DNA from: Balneolaceae bacterium
GTDB taxonomy: Bacteria > Bacteroidota > Rhodothermia > Balneolales > Balneolaceae
Length of the DNA stretch: 7,056 nucleotides
Direction: 5' to 3'
Assembly (NCBI GenBank): GCA_007123785.1
Contig: SLGL01000332.1
Coordinates: 1-7,056 of the forward strand
Part shown: piece by piece, positions 1 to 5,911 of the stretch
How the letters are laid out: the number at the start of each line of letters is the position of its first letter
How positions within the stretch are numbered: the first letter of the stretch is position 1
Notes under the pieces: generated by a model
The model's database searches: none
Told to the model about the DNA's origin: nothing
What the model saw: only the letters and a program-made list of their open reading frames with translations
Position numbers and translations under genes: made by a program

Positions 1-610
1 ATCGTCTCTTTTCTAGCTCTCTTTAATCTAAATTTTCTTAATTCTACAGTATCAATCAATTAGAAAGGTTCTTGGAACAAAAATTTTGACCAGACAATTA
101 AATTTTAAAGAAAATTGACTTTATGGTAGTATTGTGAATCTTTTTTTACAACATAAAATATGTATATAGGCAGCATCAGACTGTTATATTTATCTTTAAA
201 AGTTTTATATATATAATAGATCGTTACTGTAGTTACCGCAAAAAAGTAGTACGGAAATTACAGCCCAAATTATAAAATTTAAAACATAACATACTTGGCG
301 ATCTTTTGCAGTACATTCACTATATGGAAACAATTTTTAAACCAACTACTTCAAGAGTTATGAAAAGTGGTTGGTCTTTATCAATTTATGAGGGTAAATT
401 TTCTCATTTAATTATTGCTCAATAGTATTTCCTGCAATTACTGACGGTAATTCAAAACCTTCAGAAAATTAGTTAAATAGCTCAATTCCCATAATTTTTA
501 AACATAATTATTACAGGAAGAAAACTTCGGCTCAGCTTTAATGAAGATGAATAGACATTATATAATAACTTGGCTGAAATTTAATATTTAACAGTGCGTA
601 AATCTTCAAT
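1..610. other. AT-rich region without a convincing gene
   Basis: This 610-bp stretch is strongly A/T-rich and all frames are broken by frequent stops. The only structure I can support is a hairpin at 341-375. One ORF of 33 codons (324-425, +; starts METIFKPTTS, ends SHLIIAQ) lies across that hairpin, has no ribosome binding site and resembles no family I know. A short stop-to-stop frame on the minus strand around 415-475 reads LPSVIAGNTIEQ at its end and could be chance or the trace of a decayed gene. The last part of the region must carry the promoter and leader of the cyanophycinase gene, but no promoter stands out from the AT-rich background. Confidence 0.6.
341..375. terminator. hairpin, possible terminator in the left spacer
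   Basis: The arms accaactactt (341-351) and aagtggttggt (365-375) form an 11-bp stem with one G-T wobble and a 13-nt loop. The plus strand continues with ctttatcaattt, which is T-rich but not a clean T-run. It could end a transcript coming from the left, outside the window. It could also be a chance stem, as it overlaps a doubtful small ORF. Confidence 0.3.
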
Positions 611-1489
611 ATGATTAAACCCAAAGGTACTTTAATAGCAATTGGCGGTAATGAGAAAAAAAACTTCAAAAATTTGGATGAAAAACTTCAAACTGATTTT
701 GGGGAAGGAGTTATTCTTCACGACGTCAAAAAGCTTGCCGGAGGTCCGGAAAGCCGTATAGAAGTCATTACAACCGCATCTGATATTCCGGTTGAAGTAG
801 GACGGCAATACATGGAGACGTTCAGAAAATTAGGAGTAAAAAATATAGGCATTTTAGATATACGCGAACGAGAAGTGGCAAACAGCCCGGAAGCTCTAAA
901 AGTAATCGCAGATGCAGATGCTGTACTGTTTTCCGGGGGGAATCAAAGTAAAATCAGCAAAGTGTTTAAAGATACCAGATCACACGAACTGTTACGCGAT
1001 CGCTATTACAATGACAGGTTCGTTATAGCGGGTACCAGCGCAGGAGCCATGGTAATGTCCGATGAGATGATTACAGGGGGCAGAAACGGGAATGTACTAA
1101 AAAGAAATGACCTTAAAATGGGAAAAGGCCTCGGATTGTTGAAAGAGGCAATTATTGACAGCCATTTTATTCATCGTGCCCGTTTTGGGCGACTCGCTGA
1201 AGCCGTTGCGATTTTCCCGGATAAATTAGGAATTGGCCTTGGTGAAGATACCGGCATAATTATAACAGAAGGAAATGTGTGTGAAATTATCGGTACGGGA
1301 ATGGTAATTCTGTTTGATGGAAGTGAACTCGAGTATAACCAATCACAATATTTGAAAAAACATATACCAATATCACTCGCTAATTTAAGAGTTCATATTC
1401 TTGCTCCAAAAGACAAATATTATATCAGGGAGAAAAAATCTGAAATATATTTTAACCCGCAAAATTATCAGAAAGTACTTACAACCTGA
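611..1489 (+). CDS. cphB: cyanophycinase (peptidase family S51)
   Basis: This is a predicted cytoplasmic serine exopeptidase that cuts cyanophycin (multi-L-arginyl-poly-L-aspartate) into beta-Asp-Arg dipeptides. At 292 aa it is close to the usual length of about 270-300. Visible motifs are IGGNE at 11-15, FSGGNQ at 107-112, the nucleophile elbow GTSAGA at 141-146 (Ser143), DSHF at 183-186 with His185, the arginine set R189/R191/R194 in HRARFGRL, and GLGEDTG at 209-215 with Glu212. Compared from memory with Synechocystis CphB (Ser132, His174, Glu201, Gln101, Asp172, Arg178/180/183), every residue aligns with a constant offset of 11. One pocket residue differs, Gln173 to Ser184. No signal peptide is seen, so the substrate should be intracellular. 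The ATG at 611 fits the family start (KGTLIAIGG); no Shine-Dalgarno is present, as is common in Bacteroidota. The gene stands alone on the plus strand and no cyanophycin synthetase is in the window. The family call is firm; a related dipeptidase specificity is possible. Confidence 0.9.
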   Translation: MIKPKGTLIAIGGNEKKNFKNLDEKLQTDFGEGVILHDVKKLAGGPESRIEVITTASDIPVEVGRQYMETFRKLGVKNIGILDIREREVANSPEALKVIADADAVLFSGGNQSKISKVFKDTRSHELLRDRYYNDRFVIAGTSAGAMVMSDEMITGGRNGNVLKRNDLKMGKGLGLLKEAIIDSHFIHRARFGRLAEAVAIFPDKLGIGLGEDTGIIITEGNVCEIIGTGMVILFDGSELEYNQSQYLKKHIPISLANLRVHILAPKDKYYIREKKSEIYFNPQNYQKVLTT

Positions 1490-1511
1490 GTTCGGTTTTA
1501 AGAGAGTTCAT

Positions 1512-1547
1512 TTATCGTTCAAACCAATGCTTAGTTTTGAACGATAG
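1512..1547. terminator. inverted repeat between convergent genes, likely two-way terminator
   Basis: The arms tatcgttcaaa (1513-1523) and tttgaacgata (1536-1546) are a perfect 11-bp inverted repeat with a 12-nt loop, and an outer T-G pair can be added. The repeat sits in the 65-bp gap between the stop of the cyanophycinase (+) and the stop of the oxidoreductase (-), where a shared terminator is expected. The T-tracts are weak on both sides (gtttaacttt on the plus strand), so the call rests on position and stem quality. Confidence 0.6.
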
Positions 1548-1554
1548 TTTAACT

Positions 1555-2550
1555 TTATACAGTACTTAACTGTTCCATTACGTAATTCGTACGGGCACCA
1601 GACATGCCAGTGCTTGGGCAATTGCCCGTTCCAAGAAGATCATCCACAACCGATTGAATAAGAGGCTGCTGAATGTGTTTGGGCAGATCAAACTCGAATC
1701 TTTCCGTTCCGTTTCTATCGGTTTCCAGCACAACATGAGATCCATCGAAAGTAGGATAGGTGATCTGTCCCCTGCTTCCCACAATGATCGTTTGATCAAC
1801 CGCAGATGCGTCTGAAGATGTAAAACACCAGCTTCCCGTGCCTATTACGCCATTTTTAAATCGAAAAGTTCCCGAAACGATATCGTTCGCGTCATACAAC
1901 CCGGCTTGATTTCCTGCAAAGCCGGTCGCAGTTTCTACCGGTCCGAACATAAAGTCCAGGAAATCGAGCTGATGGGATGCGAGGTCGTAAAAATAGCCTC
2001 CGCCAGAGATTTCCGGTTTCAGACGCCACTCCGTTTCCGTTTTCGCCACCAGTTGTGGATTTGCGGGTTTATAAAGCCGAATGTTTACCAGCCGTACATC
2101 ACCAATCATTCCCTCCTCTACAAGTTCTTTGATCTTGAGAAAATTCGGTAGCGCCCTTCGGTAGTAGGCAACATAGAGTGGAAGGCCGGCTTTCGAGGAT
2201 GCCGTAAGCATCGACCGGCATTCGATGGATGTTCGGGCCATTGGCTTTTCTACATAAACCGGTTTCCCGGCAGCCAAGGCCATTTGGGTGAGATATTCGT
2301 GAGCGTTGGGCGGGCTGGCGATATAAATTGCGTTGATCTCAGGATCTTTCAATAACTCATCAGCGTCGTCATACCATTTTGGTACCTGGTGGCGTTCAGC
2401 ATAATCCCTGGCTTTTTCTCCGGTCCGTCGCATCACGGCCACCAGCGAAGAGCGATCGATTTTGTTCATGGCAGGAGCACTTTTTACCTCACATACATCA
2501 CCTACTCCAAGAATACCCCATCTGATCTTTGAATCAGGAAATTTTTTCAT
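1555..2550 (-). CDS. Gfo/Idh/MocA family NAD(P)-dependent oxidoreductase
   Basis: This is a predicted cytoplasmic dehydrogenase acting on a sugar, inositol or sugar acid. Of its 331 aa, the N-terminal Rossmann domain covers about 8-125, with the dinucleotide loop GILGVGD at 12-18 and the EKP signature at 101-103 (Lys102, catalytic in the family). The C-terminal alpha/beta domain follows, with GGGYFYDLASHQLDF at 183-197; His193 is the likely second catalytic residue. It ends at a normal family C-terminus (STGMSGARTNYVM). The ATG lies 12 bp after the stop of the YiaK-type reductase on the same strand, so the two are probably co-transcribed and this is the last gene of the unit. The neighbour suggests a role in sugar-acid catabolism, but the substrate cannot be read from sequence. 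No clear Shine-Dalgarno is seen (only aaagtg upstream). Confidence 0.88.
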   Translation of the reverse strand: MKKFPDSKIRWGILGVGDVCEVKSAPAMNKIDRSSLVAVMRRTGEKARDYAERHQVPKWYDDADELLKDPEINAIYIASPPNAHEYLTQMALAAGKPVYVEKPMARTSIECRSMLTASSKAGLPLYVAYYRRALPNFLKIKELVEEGMIGDVRLVNIRLYKPANPQLVAKTETEWRLKPEISGGGYFYDLASHQLDFLDFMFGPVETATGFAGNQAGLYDANDIVSGTFRFKNGVIGTGSWCFTSSDASAVDQTIIVGSRGQITYPTFDGSHVVLETDRNGTERFEFDLPKHIQQPLIQSVVDDLLGTGNCPSTGMSGARTNYVMEQLSTV

Positions 2551-2562
2551 GGTTTCACTTTA

Positions 2563-3585
2563 TTAAGAATTAAGCCCGGACCCGAGAGTAAGAACGTGTT
2601 CCCAGGTATCTTTATCAACCGGTACGCCATGTTCCATATTTTCACGGCGTCTTGCACGTGTGGCTTCACCGGGATACCGAACATCCGAATCCGGAAATTC
2701 AGAAGAAGATTTCAGGTGTTGGAGAATGGCGTCAACTTTCTCACCCGGCAGGGGGGAAGTCCCGAGTTTGGGCGGATAAAAGCAGAGAAAGAGCTGGGAG
2801 ATGGCGTGCTCTCTTTCCATCTCCCCGATATCACAAGTGGCGTTTCCTCCGGATAAGACGGAAGCGATCATGTCCAGAATCAATGATAACCCGGCTCCCT
2901 TCCAGAGCCCGATCGGCAGGGCCAGTTCGTTTTCGATAATTTTTTCAGGATCTCTTATCAGATGTCCGTCTTCGTCGAATCCAGCATCGAAAGGGAGCTG
3001 TTCCCCACGGCTTTTATAAGTATACATTTTGCCGTAGGAATACTGAGCCAATGCCATATCAATCACCACATGCCCATTTTTTCGGGGCACCGCTAAAACG
3101 ACGGGATTGTTGCCAAGAACGGGTTCACTACCGCCCCATGCGGGCATGTTTGGCTTTGTATTTGTGAAACAGATCCCGATACAGCCTTCATCTGCCGCTT
3201 GCCATCCATAGTTGCCACCGCGCATCCAGTGGTTGGTATTTTTCAGGACCAGACATCCCATACCATGTTTTTTCGAAAGGGAAACAGCACGGCCCATACA
3301 GTCATGTGCATTTAGATTACCAGGCCCCAGGTTTCCGTCCCATCGTTCAAACGAACCAAAAGAACCTGCGCATTCCGGCTTTGCGTTTACATCGATATAG
3401 CCTTCGCGTATATCTTTCAAAAAAAAAGGAAATCTGTTCAAGCCGTGTGAGGCCACACCATCCAGGTTGGCTTTGGCGAACAACGTTGCGCAAAGCTCTG
3501 CACGGTCAGGCTCAAAAGAATATTTAAGTAGGATCTCCCTGAGGGTGGCTGTCAATGTTTTATATGGAATTCTCAATTCATTCAT
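2563..3585 (-). CDS. yiaK: 2,3-diketo-L-gulonate reductase-like Ldh-family oxidoreductase
   Basis: This is a predicted NAD(P)H-dependent reductase of the malate/L-lactate dehydrogenase (Ldh2/YlbC/YiaK) superfamily. In E. coli, YiaK interconverts 2,3-diketo-L-gulonate and 3-dehydro-L-gulonate. Landmarks shared with YiaK, by memory, are ASHGLNRFP (with the catalytic-type His of SHG), NHWMRGGNYGWQAA, GICFTNT, MPAWGG, YSYGKM, QLPFDAGFDEDG, and the glycine-rich stretch from WKGAG to LDMIAS. The usual family start is at ..RIPYKTL, so I place the start at the ATG at 3585, giving 340 aa against 332 in YiaK. Longer starts at 3630, which has GGAAAG upstream, and at 3651 are also open. They would add up to 22 residues without family counterpart, and only the 3651 start reaches well into the hydrolase remnant. 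The oxidoreductase gene follows after 12 bp, suggesting an operon for uronate, gulonate or ascorbate-type sugar acids. Family call firm, exact substrate inferred. Confidence 0.85.
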   Translation of the reverse strand: MNELRIPYKTLTATLREILLKYSFEPDRAELCATLFAKANLDGVASHGLNRFPFFLKDIREGYIDVNAKPECAGSFGSFERWDGNLGPGNLNAHDCMGRAVSLSKKHGMGCLVLKNTNHWMRGGNYGWQAADEGCIGICFTNTKPNMPAWGGSEPVLGNNPVVLAVPRKNGHVVIDMALAQYSYGKMYTYKSRGEQLPFDAGFDEDGHLIRDPEKIIENELALPIGLWKGAGLSLILDMIASVLSGGNATCDIGEMEREHAISQLFLCFYPPKLGTSPLPGEKVDAILQHLKSSSEFPDSDVRYPGEATRARRRENMEHGVPVDKDTWEHVLTLGSGLNS

Positions 3586-3626
3586 AAATAAGAAGCTCGA
3601 ATATGTTTCATCTTTAAAATTTTGAC

Positions 3627-3857
3627 TCATTTTAGCCATCTTTCCAACCATTTAAAAGCATTTGATCTGAGCACCACAAATCCTCTGTCGGCAAGTTCAT
3701 CGGCATAGGTCTGTCCTTCATATAAATTAGTGATGTTCGTGCTTAATATTTCGGGCTGTTCATTAATCCGGTTGTGTTTCTCTTTGCCATAATAATAGAA
3801 ACCGCCATGATCATGCAGGGCAATCACCGCAGGTACAGGAGCTTCAGGATTAGTGTC
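3627..3857 (-). pseudogene. alpha/beta hydrolase (dienelactone hydrolase-like) remnant
   Basis: This is an internal fragment of an alpha/beta hydrolase of the dienelactone hydrolase/acetyl-esterase-like type. The frame is open from just after a TGA at 3858-3860. It reads PAVIALHDHGGFYYYGKE, where HDHGG is the oxyanion-side motif seen early in these enzymes, then SYADELARRG-like (here TYADELADRGFVVL). It stops after FKWLERWLK. The nucleophile elbow (GxSxG), the acid and the catalytic His, normally in the 150-250 residues that follow, are absent, and so is the N-terminal part. No ATG exists; a GTG at 3827 is the only candidate start. The stop TGA (3629-3627) overlaps the ATG at 3630 of the reductase reading frame. 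A deletion that joined the hydrolase to the reductase gene would explain this. Such hydrolases often sit near sugar-acid enzymes, so it may be a lost member of the operon. The product cannot be active. Confidence 0.7.
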
Positions 3858-3947
3858 TCAATCGACATATTGTTAATCGAACTTAGCCCGAATTTCTCAC
3901 AGTAAATATACTAAACGAAGTGTAAATTTTTGATATAACATACTTTA

Positions 3948-3966
3948 TGATCCAAATTTGGGATCA
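3948..3966. repeat. near-perfect palindrome, possible operator
   Basis: The sequence tgatccaaatttgggatca reads as its own complement apart from one extra G on the right side. It lies about 90 bp upstream of the hydrolase remnant, where the promoter of the minus-strand sugar operon would be. A symmetric site with an AAATTT core in such a place would suit binding of a dimeric repressor. A weak hairpin with TGATCC/GGATCA stems is the other reading. No regulator gene is present in the window. Confidence 0.3.
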
Positions 3967-4035
3967 TCAAATAAAACACCCTGTTTTTCAGCGACATTTT
4001 CCCCTCAGCTTCGTTGAATCAAAAATAACATGCTC

Positions 4036-4059
4036 AACGTCCGACAGCCGTCGGACGTT
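4036..4059. terminator. strong GC-rich hairpin downstream of the isoaspartyl peptidase
   Basis: The arms aacgtccgac (4036-4045) and gtcggacgtt (4050-4059) form a perfect 10-bp stem closed by a four-base loop (agcc on the plus strand). It begins 60 bp past the stop of the minus-strand isoaspartyl peptidase gene, so it is well placed to end that transcript. On the minus strand the hairpin is followed by gagcatgttatttttg, with the T-run a few bases late. It may be an intrinsic terminator or an mRNA 3'-end stabiliser; the perfect GC-rich stem against an AT-rich spacer makes a chance origin unlikely. Confidence 0.55.
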
Positions 4060-4118
4060 TCCGCTGCCATTTTATCTTCGCCTTGCTGAGGAAAAAATCT
4101 CTTGGTGAGAAATCCGGG

Positions 4119-5045
4119 TTAGTGCATGATTTTAGTCAAAGTCTGCCGGTTATTCTTCATTCCGCGGTACATGCCTTCCGTGTTGAAAGGTAAGCTAATA
4201 TTGCCCTGTGCATCTACCGCAATAAGTCCCCCCTGTCCGCCCAGATTCTTCAATCTTGTAAATATGGCTTCATTGGTAGCTTGTTCGAGGCTCATCCCTC
4301 CGTATTCCATCCGGCATGAAACATCATAGGCCACAACTCCGCGTATAAAGAGTTCCCCGTGTCCTGTGCACGATATGGCACACGTTTTATTGTTAGCATA
4401 TGTACCTGCGCCAATCAACGGGCTGTCTCCAACCCGGCCCCAGGCTTTATTCGTCATACCCCCGGTTGAAGTTGCCGCAGCCAGATTGCCTTCACTGTCG
4501 ACCGCCACAGCCCCTACCGTGCCAAACTTCAGTTCATTATCAGAAGAGTGATCCAGCTTTACTTCCCCGGAGTCCCGTAAGCTGGTCCACTGGTCGTATC
4601 GAAGCTGCGTAAAAAAATAGGAATCAGGCAAAATTTCATACTCCTGTCGTCGTGCATATTCCATCGCTTCGTTACCTGCCAAGAAAACAAAGGGGGTATT
4701 TTTCATGATATCTTCAGCAAACAACACAGGGTTTTTTATTCCTTTAATCCCTGCAACAGCACCCGCATTCAGGTTTTTGCCATCCATAACAGCCGCATCC
4801 ATTTCATGGTCCCCTTTAGAAGTAAATACGGAACCTTTTCCGGCATTAAAAAGCTCACAATCCTCAAGAATAGTCACCGATTTCATTACAGACTCGAGGG
4901 CTGTGCCGTCATTCTTTAATAAACTGAATCCGGCCTCCAGCGCTTCCTGCAACGCATCCAGATAGTTTTTTTTATTCTTTGGATCCTCAATGGATGAGGT
5001 TATCGTTCCTGATCCTCCGTGAACGGCTATAGATGGAATGTTCAT
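4119..5045 (-). CDS. iaaA: isoaspartyl peptidase / plant-type L-asparaginase
   Basis: This is an N-terminal-nucleophile hydrolase that removes beta-linked aspartyl residues from dipeptides and hydrolyses L-asparagine. Of the 308 aa, the N-terminal alpha-subunit region carries AVHGGSG at 7-13, FNAGKGSVFT at 66-75 and MDAAVMDG at 82-89. Autocleavage is expected before Thr176 in FGTVGAVA (174-181), which becomes the nucleophile of the beta-subunit. STGGMTNKAWGRVGDSPLIG (193-212) and the substrate loop TGHGE (227-231) follow. All family landmarks are intact, and the length is near the usual 310-330. No signal peptide is present, so it acts in the cytoplasm. The leader is an A/T repeat (ttaataaattaataa) before the ATG, with no Shine-Dalgarno. 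Enzymes of this family are known to split beta-Asp-Arg from cyanophycin, so it may complete the work of the cyanophycinase at 611-1489. General repair of isoaspartyl dipeptides is the alternative role. Confidence 0.92.
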   Translation of the reverse strand: MNIPSIAVHGGSGTITSSIEDPKNKKNYLDALQEALEAGFSLLKNDGTALESVMKSVTILEDCELFNAGKGSVFTSKGDHEMDAAVMDGKNLNAGAVAGIKGIKNPVLFAEDIMKNTPFVFLAGNEAMEYARRQEYEILPDSYFFTQLRYDQWTSLRDSGEVKLDHSSDNELKFGTVGAVAVDSEGNLAAATSTGGMTNKAWGRVGDSPLIGAGTYANNKTCAISCTGHGELFIRGVVAYDVSCRMEYGGMSLEQATNEAIFTRLKNLGGQGGLIAVDAQGNISLPFNTEGMYRGMKNNRQTLTKIMH

Positions 5046-5111
5046 TTATTAATTTATTAATTGAGTTTTATTTTTTTAAACGTTCTTCTTTTATCTCGCA
5101 AAAGCTAGATT

Positions 5112-5164
5112 AAGGGAGTTTTTACACCCCCTCCTGGTTAAAGCCATACTCCCCTTTTTAGGAG
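5112..5164. repeat. C-rich imperfect inverted repeat, possible interspersed element
   Basis: On the plus strand this spacer holds aagggagt (5112-5119) and actccccttt (5148-5157), which pair with one bulged C, and a smaller stem ctcc/ggag (5149-5152 with 5161-5164). Between them lies a C-rich run (caccccctcctgg). The GC-rich, self-complementary block contrasts with the AT-rich spacer on both sides. It looks like the short hairpin repeats scattered between genes in many Bacteroidota, but only one copy lies in this window, so repetition cannot be shown. It could also end the transcript of the decarboxylase remnant upstream. Confidence 0.35.
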
Positions 5165-5179
5165 AAACTTATTAAACTA

Positions 5180-5716
5180 TTATAACTCATCACGTTCAAT
5201 CAACATCTCCTCTGAATCTTGATTTATCACCAAATTGGTTGTGAAATCATAGAGATGAGATTGTGTTTCATAGAAATGCATCATATATCCGGCTGTGTTG
5301 GGAAAGCAGATAATATCACCAATATATGGCAGGTGTTGCAGAGTAATTTTGCGTTTTAAGATCAAATCCTGCTCAAGACAGTATCCGCCTGTAAAAAACA
5401 CCGCAGCCGGAATTGAATCACCCGCTGATTTCTGCATTGGAATTAGGATTGGGTCAAGCAGATAATCCGCGCTGGAACTCATTAGCTGGCTTCGGTTCAT
5501 CTCAAGACCTATGAGCCAGTCACCTCTTTGATCTTTCTTTCTGTGGATGACTTTTGCCATAGTCATTCCCGTCTGATCCAGCAGCGATCGTCCCGGCTCC
5601 ATTCTGAGCTCTATATTCCGTTCGCGCAACATCCCGGCCGGCGTGGACCCATTTTCAGTTTTATTTATTAAGACAGCTTCCAGAAATTGCTCTTTTGGCG
5701 TTTCATTGTATAATGG
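5180..5716 (-). pseudogene. C-terminal half of a fold-type III PLP-dependent decarboxylase
   Basis: This is the remnant of an ornithine/arginine/diaminopimelate decarboxylase-like enzyme. The open frame starts right after a TAG (5717-5719) and reads PLYNETPKEQFLEAVL before the first ATG at 5632. This preceding stretch is clearly protein-like, so the ATG is not the true start. Visible motifs are EPGRSLLDQTGM, where EPGR closes the barrel and binds PLP phosphate in this family, GGYCLEQDLIL, matching the family's catalytic-cysteine loop in the C-terminal beta domain, and GDIICFPNTAGYMMHF, matching the GDxxxFxxAGAY-type segment. The N-terminal part of about 230-270 residues, with the PLP-binding lysine and the HIGGG-type loop, is missing, and the DNA upstream to the YihY gene is not coding. 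The remaining frame is uninterrupted and ends in tandem stops (TAA TAG), which suggests a recent truncation. The substrate is not readable; closeness to Y4yA-type enzymes is a guess. Confidence 0.75.
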
Positions 5717-5822
5717 CTATTGGTTATATAATGTCCGTTTTTTTATAAATGAATTCTTATAAACTGGGTAATGACCTGGCTACAATCATCATTTAAATCA
5801 CTCCGTGTGTAAGATAGTTTAC

Positions 5823-5842
5823 ATGATGCCCATGCGCATCAT
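5823..5842. terminator. hairpin downstream of the YihY gene
   Basis: The arms atgatgc (5823-5829) and gcatcat (5836-5842) give a perfect 7-bp stem with a six-base loop. It starts 70 bp past the stop of the minus-strand YihY-family gene, in a spacer of 195 bp that holds nothing else recognisable. There is no T-run after it on the minus strand (gtaaactatctta), so a terminator role is only suggested by position. Confidence 0.3.
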
Positions 5843-5911
5843 CGATAACAGGAAAAAGAAACCGGTTTTAATGTTTTACCAGAATTTGAGTTAAACACAA
5901 TTAGAATATAA

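Noticed and set aside
324..425. A 33-codon plus-strand ORF (METIFKPTTS..).
   Set aside because: It has no ribosome binding site and no known family, and it overlaps a hairpin; it is mentioned under the spacer only.
561..573. TATAAT (561-566) and a near match to the Bacteroidota -7 box (taacttgg) before the cyanophycinase gene.
   Set aside because: No matching -35 or -33 element stands at the right distance, and such hexamers are expected by chance in this AT-rich spacer.
1906..2151. An 81-codon plus-strand ORF inside the oxidoreductase gene.
   Set aside because: It is an antisense shadow of a gene with full family motifs on the minus strand; its translation has no natural composition.
2596..3019. 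Several overlapping plus-strand ORFs of 72-95 codons inside the reductase gene.
   Set aside because: They are antisense shadows of the YiaK-type coding frame and have no domains or start signals.
5040..5062. Tandem tttattaa units before the isoaspartyl peptidase start.
   Set aside because: Two copies in an A/T-rich leader are low-complexity sequence and need no special explanation.
5180..5194. The decarboxylase remnant ends in RDEL, similar to an ER retention signal.
   Set aside because: The signal has no meaning in bacteria; it is a chance tail.
5763..5800. A minus-strand 11-codon ORF (MMIVARSLPSL) with ggagtg upstream.
   Set aside because: It is too short and lies in a non-coding spacer; the Shine-Dalgarno-like match is probably chance.
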